In this document: in pieces, positions 13,128-26,400 of the stretch
How positions within the stretch are numbered: the stretch's first letter is position 1
Layout: every line of letters starts with the position of its first letter
Source of the DNA: Litoditis marina
Taxonomy: Eukaryota > Nematoda > Chromadorea > Rhabditida > Rhabditidae
Assembly: GCA_964036275.1 (NCBI GenBank)
Contig: OZ038434.1
Coordinates: forward strand, 27,761,511 to 27,825,510
Reading direction: 5' to 3'
DNA length: 64,000 bases
Position numbers and translations under genes: made by a program
The notes under the pieces: model-generated
Told to the model about the DNA's origin: nothing
What the model saw: only the letters and a program-made list of their open reading frames with translations
The model's database searches: none

Positions 13128-14080
13128 ACATGACTATTGAAGTCCGCTGACATCACTGTGTGCAGTGCAAGTGGAAACAGGATGGAAATTCTTGGCAAGC
13201 TGAAATGCGATTTTGAGATTGGTGGATTGACTGGAAGTGGCCATGCCTACATTTCAGCCGGAGCAAGCCTGTTTGGTCTTGATTGGATTCAAAAGAACGA
13301 ATCAATGAATCATCACCTGGGAATGATGATTGTGAGCAAGGTGGATAAATCGGATAGCTCACTCGTAGAAGAATTGAAAACGCGAGGCAACAGGAGGCCT
13401 TCATGGAACTCAAAGCTGTTTTGAGTAGCGACATGAATCTGACCCATTCTGATCCGCAACAAGAGATAGTGGTGGTTGCAGATGCTTGTGAATACGGCAT
13501 AGGTGCAGTAATCTCGCACACATTCAAGGATGGTTCCGAGAAACCGATCTGTCATGCAGCTAGATCACTGACAGCAGCAGAGAATAACTATTCTCAGATT
13601 GAGAAGTAAGGATTGGGACTGATTTTTGCTGTGAAAAAATTTCACAAGTACGTGTTTGGTAGACAGTTCAGACTTCTAACGGATCACAAGCTTTTACTAG
13701 CCATTTTCGGTAGTAAGAAAGGAGTTCCTGTCCATTCAGCGAACAGATTGATGCGTTGGGCAACAATCTTGCTTGGATACGATTTTGTGATTGAATACAT
13801 CAATACAAATGATTTCGGTCAAGCCGACGGGCTGTCTCGCATGATTCAGAAATATCCAATGACGGAAGAAGATACCGTGGTTGCATCTGTAGAGCGTGAT
13901 GTACAAGCGATGAACAGTGATCACATACGGAAACTGCCGGTGACATCAGAAGATGTACGAGTCAGTACGCTACGCGACCCTGTCTTGAGGAAAGTCGTCA
14001 AAGCCGTCAAACAGAACACGTGGCCAGAAACCACTCCGACCGAACTTCAGCAGTACAAGCTCCGGAAAATTACGTGACTA
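13128..14080 (+). pseudogene. Ty3/gypsy retrotransposon pol fragment, internally deleted
   Basis: The first part (13137-13396) reads as the segment just after the protease, including LFGLDWIQKNESM. The sequence then jumps in another frame to an RNase H region: [19 protein letters not shown] supplies the first catalytic Asp, followed by ENNYSQIEK, a stop at 13607, then FAVKKFHKYVFGR, LLTDHKLLLAIFG and GQADGLSRM. The reverse transcriptase between these parts is absent, there is a frame change near 13395 and one in-frame stop. No integrase, gag or long terminal repeats were found nearby. It is a dead fragment. Confidence 0.85.
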
Positions 14081-14500
14081 TTACGTACGAAAAGTAATTA
14101 TGTTGTAACCTCCGTACTCACAAAGTCACAACGATAGGTATTTAAGACAACACGTTAGCCTTTTGGTATAGCACAACAAACCATCAATTAACTAGGTTTA
14201 TTAATGATATAAAAAAGACGACAAAAGTGACGTCAAAAGTTCTTCTCTTTATCAAAAATCAACAGTAGAACAACGGTCGTTCTTAAACTAGTACACACAA
14301 GTTTTTGTCCCACAATCCGCTGTCGATCGACCTCGACATATTGTATAATGTTGGTAATGCCTATATAACCGAACACAAGAAAAACAGAACAGCTTTCTTC
14401 AAGAAACCACCTTGTGAAAAACATGCAATTTTTTTAAATGTACAACTTTTCACTGTGAATCGATTTTTTCTCACAGAGTGAAAAATCAGAGATTTGATGC

Positions 14501-14852
14501 ATATTAGACGCTCCAATCTAAATGGTTTTGGAAATCAGACAACTAATTTATGGAATTTATGGCATGAGACTTTCAACCACCAAAGAATTATCACTTTATA
14601 ATAATTATTTTCGATTGGGCATCGAGTACTTTCCGTTTATTTGAAGTTTCAACTAAAAACAAAAAGGTCCAATCGTTGAGGTAACTGAGAAAAATTGCGT
14701 CAAAAAAAGTTATAGTTTTTACGAATCTCTCAAAATGTATCACATTTTTTCACATTTCCCATATCAAAAAATATCGGACATCTCTGCACAATATTTTAAA
14801 GTTTCCCAATAAATTATCCTAAATCAAAGATCTAGATTGGAGCGTCTTATAT
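14501..14852. mobile_element. Terminal-inverted-repeat element B, copy 1 (352 bp)
   Basis: The left end is ATATTAGACGCTCCAATCTA and the right end reads as ATATAAGACGCTCCAATCTA on the other strand. The interior is AT-rich without coding capacity. A second member with the same ends and related subterminal sequence lies at 34410-35426. A TA-type target site is possible because both ends abut TA/AT. Confidence 0.75.
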
Positions 14853-15772
14853 CAATTTGGAGATTGACTCGAAGATTGAAAATGATACTTTTGTGGCTTT
14901 TTTTTCTATGATTGCAAACTGGTGTCAATATATTTGAATTATTGAAATATTTTGACCCATTTCTGCAATGATGCAATTCGTTCGTCAAGGAGTATATTAA
15001 TAACCGAAAATGTTCAGTAATTTGGTAGTGAAATACTGTGAATCAGCGAGCTCCCCACTATAGTGACTATTGAGAAAATTGTAAATTGTATAGTCTCATG
15101 ACTTTTTGTTCATAATTCCCTCTTCTGACAAGTGGAACTTTTCTCCGTTTTTTAAAGGAATTCATGTTCACTGGTATTTTTATATCAGAAGTTTGAAATC
15201 CGCGCTGTTCCACGTTTCATTTTTTTCACGTGACCTTTTCTCACATGAATCAACTAGAATGTGACGAGGTTTTTTGTGGACCGAGGATACACTCAAAGAA
15301 ACGTAATATCTATGAAGCAGCCGTGGACAATTAAACGTTGTAGATAGTATCTTTTCTTTTCGGGCTGTCTTGTTCTTGTTGTAGGAGCGGTGTTATACTT
15401 TGAAGTGAGATAAGTGTGCTACTACAAATAGAAATTCTCTAGGTTTCTTTGGCCATCGATCTCACATAGCTCCAGCTATATTGATGGTGCTGGTTCCAGT
15501 TTGTTGCACCGAATTGTGTAATAACTTGCGCTCTGGAATCAGTAACATAAGACAAAATTGTTTCACTCCCAATATGTGAAACCACATCAAGATCAATGTG
15601 GTATTGAGCAGCAAAAAACAGTGTTTCAGTGGCCATAAGCTAGCTACAGTAAGTAGAGTTTATGTAGTATTTAAATTATTTTGATTCTGAAACGAGCTTG
15701 TTGGTGTTTCCAACCGATTTTTTTTGCTTTTTTCAGAGCCTGCATAACCTTCAAAAACGAACAGAGTTAAGA

Positions 15773-18700
15773 ATGAACTTGCCGTCAACATTTTCTGTTC
15801 TATTGTCCTTTCTTCTCTCAATGATCATTAGTGAGTGTCATGAATATTGCGAACAAATCAGAGTAATACGTCAAACGAGGAGATATACATGTTGGTAATG
15901 TAGACAAAATAAAAAAGATCCCACTGGGCAAATGTAAACCATTAGATTTTTATACTCAACAGAATTTTGAACTCAGATTACAAATGAATTTTGTGAAAAC
16001 CCGACAGAGTGAAAACAGGGCAATCTTCATTCACCTTTTCCCTCCAGTTTTCTCTTCGTTCAAAACTACAAACGATCTTATAAAAATTGAATGGGGTCTC
16101 AATGCTTCGAGTGGAGGAGTGCTGGTCTCTCCTCGAGTAGTCAACTATTACGAAGCACAGGTATGTTTTTACTGTCAATGCATTACCAACATACAAGACT
16201 TGAAATGTTTTTAAGAAAATATCTGTGTTCTAAATCATATTTGAACTATTTATTATTTTGAAATGTCATATAATGTTGAAATTTTATTTTTCCAAAATAA
16301 GATGATGTAAGGCAGCGTTTGCTGAAGTTATTGTAGAGTGAAGAACGAAAGTGTTTCATAATAATTACGTCACTACAAAAACAGGTACAATCACCGTTCA
16401 ATCGTACTACACTGCAAATTGCATCCATCTATAACTACAAGCGCTTAACAGGGATACCATTCTTCCATCTATTTTTTCCTTCTTTTATCCAACAATTGGA
16501 GTGCCACATTTCAAAATGTGGAAAGTCACATGTTGAATAAATCTATTCTATTCTATTAATTGTGGGGTTCAATTGTCTATGATGAAATGATGATGAATAA
16601 TGATTAAATTTGGAATAAAAATGTCGAGTTTTCGTTGGAAAAGTTCGCATATAAAAAAAATATCATTCGTGCAAACTAGTGCCCAAGATGAATCAAAATA
16701 CTCAAATGAGTGCTTAAACAGACAATAGTGTGAAATGAGGGAAAAACGAAGACATATTCACTCACGAATAAATTATTCAAAGTGCAGATATGTACTGCAC
16801 AGTATTATGTTTGAAAAAAATGTCGGACCACTCACTTCACATTTTTTCAATGTTTCGCAAAGACTTGCTATTGAACTTTCATGTCATTCAAGCATTCGGA
16901 TTAAGAATGTGATCTAAACTAATACGAACACTGTGACCAGATTTGCAGGCGCCTACACGACGTACTGCGTTGAAGAAAATTTTAATGGAGAAGGAAAAAA
17001 CTTACTTGACAATGTATAACACTTTTGTACCAGAAGTGGTTTGTTCCGAGATGCTACGAATTGGAACAACGGGTGATGGCGGAAAGTGGACCTGCATACC
17101 CCAAAGGTTTTTCAGAGTCGGAAATGTCGCATTTGATTGATAATTTAGTTGCTGTCCGCGTTAACCTTGTATAGTTTGGAGTTCGAAATGATCTTTCAAA
17201 AAACTGTTTTTCAGTTTGAAGAACGACTGTGCTATTGTATCACTCGGTTTGAACGACGCAATAAGTTTCGATGAAAATATTCAAACACTGCTTGGCAACA
17301 AGTGTCGGATTTTTGGAGTTGACAAGGTAATAGTGCCCATATGGAGGATAGTTCGGTCAGACAACCAGAATTAACGACCATGGCTGTTAATATAACATAT
17401 TTGGAACTCACCATCACGATGAATTTGAGAGCAGAAGAGAACTCGAATGGACCTCTTTTTTTCATTAACGCGATCACCTCGTTTATTTTTGCAATCTCGG
17501 TCATTCGCCTGTCTGTAGAAAGTATCGTCTATAGACAACAATCACGTTGCGGCCAATTTGCTTGAACTTTTGCAGAGGTCACTATGGCCAACAATTAAAT
17601 TTTGAAGCGCAATGTTAATTTGGATAGAATTTATGTGTTTGTCAGTGAAAACTGAACGTGACCCAAACTGCTCACGACATGGTTCAAGTGCTGTTCACAG
17701 ATGGAACCTTCATCCACAGTGCTGAGAAAGTTTCAAAGAATGAATGGACAAGTCATTGTGGCTACGATTGGAGAACAACGAAATGAGACTACCATTGGAA
17801 CAATACCTGGTTTAGAAAATATAGTATCCGTTGAAATACTAAAAGTTGATATTGAAGGTCAGTATGGGCATAAACAAACTAATAACTGGTTTTTCTCTTT
17901 TGTATCCACGTGTTCCGTTCTTCTGTTTATATTTACAAGTCAACTTAGATCGTTTTTCCAAAAATCTGCCTTCAGATACTGTGCCTACGCATCGGCACGT
18001 ACGTGAGTTTCATGAAGACGCGAACAAAATTACGAAACGTCCCCACCACTTATCATACAATTTTATCACCTGAAAAATGACATCGGTAAAATAATTTGAA
18101 TAAATTTGAATAATACTATTCATTCCGAATTCGGTTCTGGTTAACATTTAGGTTTGTGTGTTCAGAAACAGAATCTGCCATTCGACCAATAGCTTTGCTA
18201 TACTGTAATCGTGATAATAGTTGGACAGTTGGGTTCATGAAATATTTAGTTCCCGAACGAGGGTGACCCAGACATTTTGGGCTATCAGCATTTTTGGGCC
18301 GGTGAGCGCCCCAACAGTAGATGCACACCCAGTTAACCCTAATAAAGTGATGAAAGATTAAACAGAAGAAAAAAAATAGATTTAAAAGAAATAAAAACTT
18401 CAGAAAAGGAATATTAGGATGATGCATGAGGTGAGACTTCAAGCGCAGCGCAGAGCGCTGCGTTAAATTTTGTTCATAGGTATGAAGACATTCCAATACA
18501 ATTTATTGCATTTTTCTCCATAGTTTTCGACCATTCTCATGTATTTTTACATGAGTTACTGAAAAAACTCACGTCTACAAAACATTGAGTTCACGTAACA
18601 AATCATAATAGTTGAGAGGAGTTCGAAGGACAAACGTCTTTCAATAATGGTTTCCGTGCGGGGCGGCGGCGACAAAAGTGTCTGCTTTCTTAAATCTGGG

Positions 18701-20831
18701 CACAGTTTTGCTCGAATTCAATTTATTCGAAAAGTTCTTGGCGAAAAAAAGCAAAAAAAGGTAAAGTATATGTATTTCTCAGATATGTCTGAAATCTGAA
18801 TGTTGAGTGTGCTAGGGCCTGACATCGTCTCGCAAAAACTGCTGAATAGACCGGTTTTGCGAAAATTAAAATGAAAGAAGAGTTGACGAGTACAGCTTGG
18901 TTCTTACTCCTATTCAAAAGTCTGAATAGCGAATTGGAAATTTGCATTGGACATATGTACGCGATCCTGCCCTGGAGCAGAAACATTTGCTGTAACTTGA
19001 ATAAGGTTCCTATTACGTCATTCGTTCTAAACCACCGCCGTTGAAAACTCCAATAGTTTGAACATTTCTTGTTTTGATCATTGTTCAACAATTGTTCTTT
19101 CGTAACTATAGAAAAATAGTTCAAAAGATTACTCTTGAATAAAAAATGTACAAGAAATTTAAAAGAAGTTCAATGAACATATTTTGAGCGCGAGGCTATT
19201 CTCGCTTCCCTTGAAAACAACGGAGACTACGCTTGATGATTGTGAGGTGCAATCAGAGGTTTTCTTTGCGTTAAAAAAACTTGGTATCCTTTCTTTGTGA
19301 TATTTTAAACCGAGCGAGATTAGCCTTTTCCTCATTATTGTACTTCTTCTCAATTTCTTGTACACGTCCTATCCAGAACTAATCTTTATATTCTCCACAC
19401 CGTTTTTAAAACTAATAACTATAACAGCTGGTAAGATATTACCATTTTTACAACTGTCCTTTGATGTATAATACTAAAATTCCTGAATGGGAACCCCGGC
19501 ACATGTTCAGAACAATTTACTTTACAGGAGCAGAGTTTTATGCTCTTCTGCCATTCCTCACCCAGTTCCAAGTTGCCCAGGTGAGCACAACAATTCAAAG
19601 ACGGAATATGAGAAGTGAATTGGAAAATCGGAACAAGTTTTCATTACACTTTCACATTCATTGCAAAGGTTGCGCGCAGCGCTGCGCAGATTAGTTTTGA
19701 ACACAAGAATGTGCGACTTCGACAACGATGTGTTAGAGAACTGGCTTTAAGTTAGCTGGAAAAGACTTGAGGTTATTTAACGAATTGGTTCGTTCACCAA
19801 AATAAGGTCCCGACTGGGAAATCGGCCCCAACCGAAATCCCGTTCAGGGATTGTTCTCAGAGAAACGATTTTATTTATTTTATGATTTCACTGTTTCATT
19901 GAGCTCATATTACAGAAAACTTGTAGGCCAGTGATCCGAAATCATGAACCACATGGAGAAAAAAGGGGGCATGTTCTCTTGCTACCTCAGGTTCACAGTG
20001 TCAACACACGAGTAACAATGTTCTTCCTTAATTTTATTTCGCAATCGAAAAAATACAGTGATTGTATTGCACGACATTTGTTGAAACTGGGAAAAATTGC
20101 TTATAAGTTGCTATCGGAGTTTAATTGACGATGTAGGCTAATTGTATCCAAAAAACAAGAGTGAAAGATACAAAAATTGTAATGAAAAACTAATGTGTGC
20201 AGTTTTGGGCGGCGCTCTATGTAATATAGTTTGGCCCAGTTCAATTACTCAGGTAGCAGTTCAATAGAAGTAGTCTTTTCTTTTTTTCTGTGAAAAAGAT
20301 TGAGAAAATTACGTAAACGTTAATATAAAAGAGAACTACTGCAGAATGTCCGATCATTTGGTTAGAATTCTGTTTGCAACTGACTCTTATCTACCTGAAA
20401 GCCCAACATACAAACAAGCTCAAAACGTACACACCCAATGCGAACTTCGGAACAGCAAGAGACAAAATATCACGGAGAACATTAATCGAAAACTTTAAAA
20501 AAAACCGGGATTCAATCAAAAGTGGAAGTTGGCGTTTTATCATCTCGTTAAAACACAAAAACATGTCACGCTCAAACAAATTTCTTCGAAACTCCCTTTT
20601 TCTTGAAACTCTTACATACGTTTTCCAATTCAGATTTTGATCGAAATTCATACCGACCGTCAGGCCTATAAAATGGTGGAGCTATTAAGCGAGCTTGCTA
20701 AAGTTGGATACTGGATGGTCAATTATGAGATCAACGGGGAGCACCATCATGGTTCAGAGTTCACTCTCCTTCACCAAACGGCGTTTCCCGAATATTCAGC
20801 TACTCCACTTGCCAGATACATGTTATTTTAG
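15773..20831 (+). CDS. FkbM-type methyltransferase-like protein with signal peptide, seven exons
   Basis: Exons are 15773-15830, 16048-16160, 16949-17106, 17215-17326, 17701-17857, 19528-19580 and 20634-20831, about 282 aa, all in phase. The start was chosen at the ATG opening a hydrophobic leader, MNLPSTFSVLLSFLLSMII. Recognisable blocks are RIGTTGDGGKWTC in exon 3, CAIVSLGLNDAISFDE in exon 4 (the family's SAM-binding region), EILKVDIEG split to AEFYALLPFL across exons 5 and 6 (the hallmark VDIEGAE of FkbM methyltransferases), and ILIEIH and EINGEHHHGSEF in exon 7. Nematode genomes carry an expanded set of such proteins with unknown substrates; sugar O-methylation is a guess. Intron 6 (1.7 kb) is swollen by a GC-hairpin repeat copy and a MITE. 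A further small exon between 17327 and 17700 cannot be excluded. Confidence 0.8.
18440..18700 (-). repeat. GC-hairpin dispersed repeat, copy 2
   Basis: Opposite orientation to copy 1. The GCGCAGCGCAGAGCGCTGCG hairpin is followed about 210 bp later by TTTCCGTGCGGGGCGGCGGC and GACAAAAGTGTC. It lies in intron 6 of the FkbM-like gene. Confidence 0.55.
19143..19412. mobile_element. MITE family A, copy 2
   Basis: The diverged left arm (TGTACAAGAAATTTAAAAGA, TTTTGAGCGCGAGGCTATTC) and the better preserved right arm (GAGATTAGCCTTTTCCTCAT ... CACCGTTTTTAAAACTAAT) mirror each other. It sits in intron 6 of the FkbM-like gene, just upstream of exon 6. Confidence 0.65.
19675..19706 (-). repeat. GC-hairpin core, isolated
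   Basis: GCGCAGCGCTGCGCAGATTA followed by GTTTT matches the hairpin end of the dispersed repeat. The GC-rich partner block was not seen nearby, so this is a truncated member, just downstream of exon 6 of the FkbM-like gene. Confidence 0.5.
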
Positions 20832-22641
20832 TCTCTGAATGAGGCGATTCGGTATTATTTCGTTCCAATGACGGCGTTATCTCTGTTTTTTTGTGGAACG
20901 GCCCTTTCCTAGGTCTTAGTAGCCTTTTTACAACGTCATTTCACTCTGAGAACCTATTTTCGCAAGATGTTGATGTTTCTTATCAAAATATGTTTCGCGA
21001 AATTTTTTTTGAGGAAATGAAATGATATCTACTAGCAGTGGGCGATTTGAAAAAGTTTCATGCAGGGGCAGTTTTACATTTAAATATTGAAACACTTGTC
21101 GAAGATTTTCAATGAAACTTTTTTTTTTCATTTCCATGGTAAGATTACAGTAACCCAAATCTTATTGGCTTCAATTCCGTTCCGTTATCATGAGGAGGTT
21201 TTGTATGTAAGAGAGGAAACTTCTGACTTCAAACAAACCCTACTTTACTTTTTTTTTCATTTCTCAAAGAAGAGGGTACGCTCCCTATACGTAATGCTAC
21301 GCAAGCGGATTTTTTTGGTAGTTTGCTAGAAGCGCACATTCATTTGCCGTACACATGAATGGCACAAAATGATTTAAAAAATGATCTTTCATTAGCTGAA
21401 CTTGGTCATGGATGAAACTTTGCCCTTTTGTTGAAATATTAAATAATCGCAAAATGGTTGATGGGATGTCCTGAACCATTAGACGAACGCTTCAGAACTT
21501 CAGCAAATTTTTTTGAGCCACTTTGAAACTTGTAAATTTTCAAAAACTGATTTTGTTGAAAAAAAAACAGACCATTACTGATGTGCTTTTCTATGGAACA
21601 ATTGGAACCAATAAGTTCTTTTCACATCATGAATGCACTGCGAGCTCCAGAAGAAAAAATTACACCTGATAACACCTAACACCTATCAGTTAAGTAAAGC
21701 GTGTGATAGAAAAAGATGGGTGAAAAAGTGAAACAGATTACGGTACGAGCACGAGGAAGATCACAGCATGTTGGGCAATAAATATATCAAAACTTAAAAC
21801 GTACAAGAAATGCCCTACAATACTATAATGCGCATAGTTGCAACCTAGCAACTGAAATGGAAATCTCTTCTTGTTGGTTTCAAGTATTCTGAGCTATATC
21901 ACACGTATACAAACCGTTTATGCGATGAAATATTTTTGTATTGGATCACTAGAATTTGAGGCGTTTCGGCCTATCTAACCAGTCACAATTACACTATTGA
22001 AACTAAAATGTCCGAAACTTCTGCTGTCAGTATTATAGAACTCAATGAAAAAAATGGAAAAGTTGATCTGTCACCTAGATTGTTCATCATGCTTTTCGAC
22101 AAGGCTATTTGAGAAGTACACTGGTCAACAACAGTGATTCGCTCCAACGGTTATCCATACTGTACACAAAACGCGTTCTGTGCACGACAATGGTTTGCAT
22201 GAAACGCCGTAATAACGCCCACGAAGCGCACGCGCGTGGCGGTTTTGCGCGAGTTGCGTTCGAATATAACACATTTGTCTGGATATGGCTTGAAAATGAT
22301 CTTTGTACTTGTCCAAACACAAGCACATGTCTAGTGAAATAGTTTTAACCTTAACCTCTTTAATGTATTCATTCGAAGCTTGATTTTCAACAATTACATT
22401 TTGACTGTACCGTGGAAAAGGAAGTGATTCATGTACAAAACCCTTACTTTATGTGATGTAACTTAAGCATGGAATGCTGTTCATTTAACTTTTTTCTCAA
22501 TGACGCTTGCAAGCCGCGATTCTGATAGGCGTAAGCATGTTGAGATGAACGCGGATTCGAGGTTCAAGATTCATTCGATCACATTCAATTTTTGCAAACG
22601 GTGCTTGATAGCTTCCCTTATTTCAATGCCACTGCACGCTC
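20832..22641. other. Intergenic, no gene recognised
   Basis: Only short, mutually overlapping open frames without splice support or motifs. No tRNA or clear transposon ends were noticed. Nothing further can be supported. Confidence 0.45.
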
Positions 22642-23027
22642 TTAGTTTTTTTTTGCCACGGGTAGGGGCCGGGCGGACCTCAGCGGTAATATAACCTCGC
22701 ACGCGGTAATATAACCTCGCACTGCTTCAACCAACTCCTCTGGAAGTGGATCTGTCATTAGACCGGTTACGATAGTACGGACACCATTCAGACACGACCA
22801 GGGACCATCGGTATTGGGATTGGGACATGAGAGCAACTTTATCGTATATTTTGTTCGACAGCTACAGTAATCACATATGTCAATTGAGTGAATGCGCGAA
22901 AAACGGCATTTAGGAGATTTTGTATATTTTTTTCAGCATGCTCTATTTTCCTTTGCACGGCCGAAATTCCCCTTCGACAATGCTTGCGATGGAATGCCCT
23001 GAATAAATGCCCGAAGGATTGGGGCAT
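22642..23027 (-). other. Two adjacent short open frames of unknown status
   Basis: Reading leftward, an ATG at 23027 opens 62 codons beginning MPQSFGHLFRAFHRKHC. A second open stretch from about 22836 contains CPNPNTDGPWSCLNGVRTIV and DPLPEELVEAVRGYIT. The second contains an 18-bp tandem duplication (GCGAGGTTATATTACCGC) that lengthens it. Composition is more coding-like than the surroundings, but no splice joins the two and no family was recognised. They may be a decayed gene. Confidence 0.25.
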
Positions 23028-23457
23028 GGCAAATATTTGCCTTGAATCTCACGGGAATTGATGGAATCTTCAGTGTATTGTAGCAGAAAAACAAAATACA
23101 ACTTTTTCACAATAACCATAATAACACAAATGTGGACTAACTGGTCAGCAACGACTAAACAACAACAATGAGTCTACTTCCCGGTGGATCATACACATGG
23201 ACAAATATCCGTCACATAGAATTTGTTCAACTATGTGGGGGGGGGGGTATAAATCGGGTATAAAGCGTAATTAGAAAAAAATATAGCAACCGTGAGTCTT
23301 CATACAAGCGTTGTCAAACTAATTTCTTCAGTCGATTTGAGTTATACACATCAGGTTGTGAATTATATAACAATGGTGCGGTTACTTTCGTTCATTCTAG
23401 GTCAACATAAATCTGGTACAAAAATGCATCAAACACTAAGATGTTGATCGAAGTCAT

Positions 23458-26400
23458 TCACAAATTTAACCGCTCAGCAACTCTGCTCAACAGACCAAAT
23501 CTGGAGTTTTCCACTTTATCGAATATTCTTGCCAGCTCTTCTTCAATGAGATCCACCGTTGTAATTAAATTTGCATCATAGCTCCATGTGTCATTTCTGA
23601 AAAGACGATTATTAATTTCGCTGAGTTCGTGAAAATTCAAAAAAACTAAAGCATAAAGTACTCACAATGGGTTGCATTTTGATAGATTGATGGTACCAGC
23701 GAGTGGATTATACCAAGAACTGCGCGATGTTTCTTGTATTCTGCAGTAGTTATGTACGATTATAAACGAGATACCATGTTATTCGTAAGAACAAAAAATA
23801 CAAGAGGAAGTTATGAACTTAGAATGAGATTTCTTCTTTAATCGTTAGTTCGTTTAAATTGTTTAAACTTTAATTGTTAACTTCTTTAATCGTTAGTTTG
23901 TTCATCATCATCTGAACCTGTGCATAACAAATGACAGCTGCTAGAGGTATTATTGCTGGGGCTGCTCTATTCCACAAGAATAGTTTCTTTCTCACTTTCT
24001 GAACTTCTAAACTAACAAATCAATGCTTGTAAAAACAAAAAAATGTCTCAGCCCTTCGAACGGCGTTTAATATCTTTATTGATATTCAATTATGGGTAGT
24101 TTGAATTGTGTGTTTTGAAGATTGAGCACCCACGTAAGAGGAAGTTGATCGTAATTGTATGTGGTGAGTTGGTTGAGTTTCCAGCCGTGCATCATGAAAT
24201 CTCTTTGTGGAGTCCATTTACTGTTTGTCAACCAGTTATCGCGCGCCCATCCTGTTCCCTTCAATCATTTGATTAACGTTAGAGACGAAATAGTACTAGT
24301 TCCTTTCTAAACTTAACGTCACTTGATTTATAATGTGAGTTATCAGAAAGGTTTTTGTACTGTTTTACAATAATCAGATCATAGCGCACATATCACTATA
24401 AACTTTTTGAAGGAATTCCCCATATTCTGATTCTGCATAAATGGGAAAGAGAACATTATATCTTATCGTGTTACATAAGAACTGAACTCATGGTAACAAA
24501 AATGTGTGTGGTAATACAATATAAAATGATAGCATTGACCATTTAACTTCTCTATTTCAATTGTTTTCATAGGCTAGATCTTTTGCTATATTGCAGTACA
24601 TAGTTGAGATTAGTTGAGAGGTGTGAAACATCGTGCACTGCGCGAACCGCTGTGCAGATTAGTTTTTGCTCACTTATGCAGACGACCAGAACAGTTGATT
24701 GCCATTTTCTTCAGAATTTGTCGATCATTTTTCGCGAAACTTGCCCAAAAGAATGAAACGTTTATTATGTTGCTCTATGTAGCTCTGTTTCATTCTAATT
24801 ACAGTTTCTTTGCAACTATAGAAAAATAGTTCAAATATCAAAAACGAGTGTTAAGAAAGTAAAAAATACTTTTGGAGAAAACGTGTACAAGAAATACGAA
24901 AGGAGGATAAACAGATCTTTCGAGAACCATGCAATTTTTTCTTGAATGAAATATTCACAAAAAAAAGTACTGATTTTATGTTACCGGTGGTAAAACCTTG
25001 AACGAGAAACAAATGTCTACCCCATTTTTCGTTATGTTTCTTATGAAAAAGCAAGATCGGCCTTTTTCTCGAAAGATCCGTTTATTGACCTCCCTTCGTA
25101 CACTTTTTCTCCAAAACTATCATTTACTTCCTTAACACTGGTTTTTATAACAATAATAATGTTTTCCATCGACGATTCGAGTTTTAATTTGCAATTGTGA
25201 TGCCGTATACACTACGTACGTCGCATTCTTGACAATAATGTTCAAAGTACATATACATACACTGGAATATTCCGGCACCTTCATTCGAACCTGCGTCTCT
25301 CGTTCTACTTCACTACTTCGCGCCACTCATATCCCAGCGGGATGTAAGAGCAGAGAAGTAGTGTATGTTTTAGGAGACGCAGGATGGGATACAGGTGCCG
25401 GGATCCTCTAGCATACGTATCCGGAGGGGGGTATGCATTTGTTATTTGTGTTGTTACGGCAACTGGGCCAAAGTAGCACCTGAACTCCAGAATAGAAAAT
25501 AATCGCTTCCTGCAACAGAGTAAGCTTTGGGAACATTTAGTTTAGAACTTTCATTCAAAATGAAAGAGATGCCAACTATTTTTTTAAACCAGAAGCAAAT
25601 TACAGACCAAAATGAGATCGTCTGACCTGAATTATTATGTACATCACTCAACTTTTGATTGTTTCGGAAACTTTTTGTATTTCTCGCACCTTTTTCAATA
25701 TCCGTACTTTCCCGAAACGTTCTGTGATTTCCATATACGTACGTATACATGCCTCGAAAGCGAATAAGTCGTCGTAATCTATGGAGATGGCGTAAAGTTT
25801 GAAGCAATTTGTGTATTGCTCTTTTCCCTCAGGAAATAGAACTAATGGTAAAAAGGCCTGTAAAAAACATATAACACAGAATTGTCCACTTGAGATTCAA
25901 CAAAAGTATGACACTGTTTGTGTTCAGTGTACGATATTCAGTACAAGAGTGGAAATCTGAAACAATACAAAAAATGAACGAAGACGAAGACAACGTCTGT
26001 AGTTGCCAATTATTATATTACTGATCTCAATGCAAAAAGTGTTCATACATGTAATGCTCCGTTGTCAGTGCCATGAACTTTCTGGAAAAGGTTGTACTCG
26101 AAGTCAGCCCAACCTAGAAAATGTTTAGAACAAGTTTCTAAACATCAATGCAGCATATTACACGCGTTATTGATAGAGTATTAGTATAAAAAACGAGTGT
26201 AAAGAAAGTGAAGATTAGTTTTGGATAATTATGTACAAGAAATATAAAAGAGGTCCAATGAAAATATTTTGAGGAAAACTCTAACCTCGCTCGGTTTAGA
26301 GTTTCAAAAAAAGGATACCGAGTTTTTGGTTGTCGGAAGAAAACTTCTGACTGCGACTCACAATAATCTAGTTTTCAAGAGAAGCGAGATTAGCATTTTC

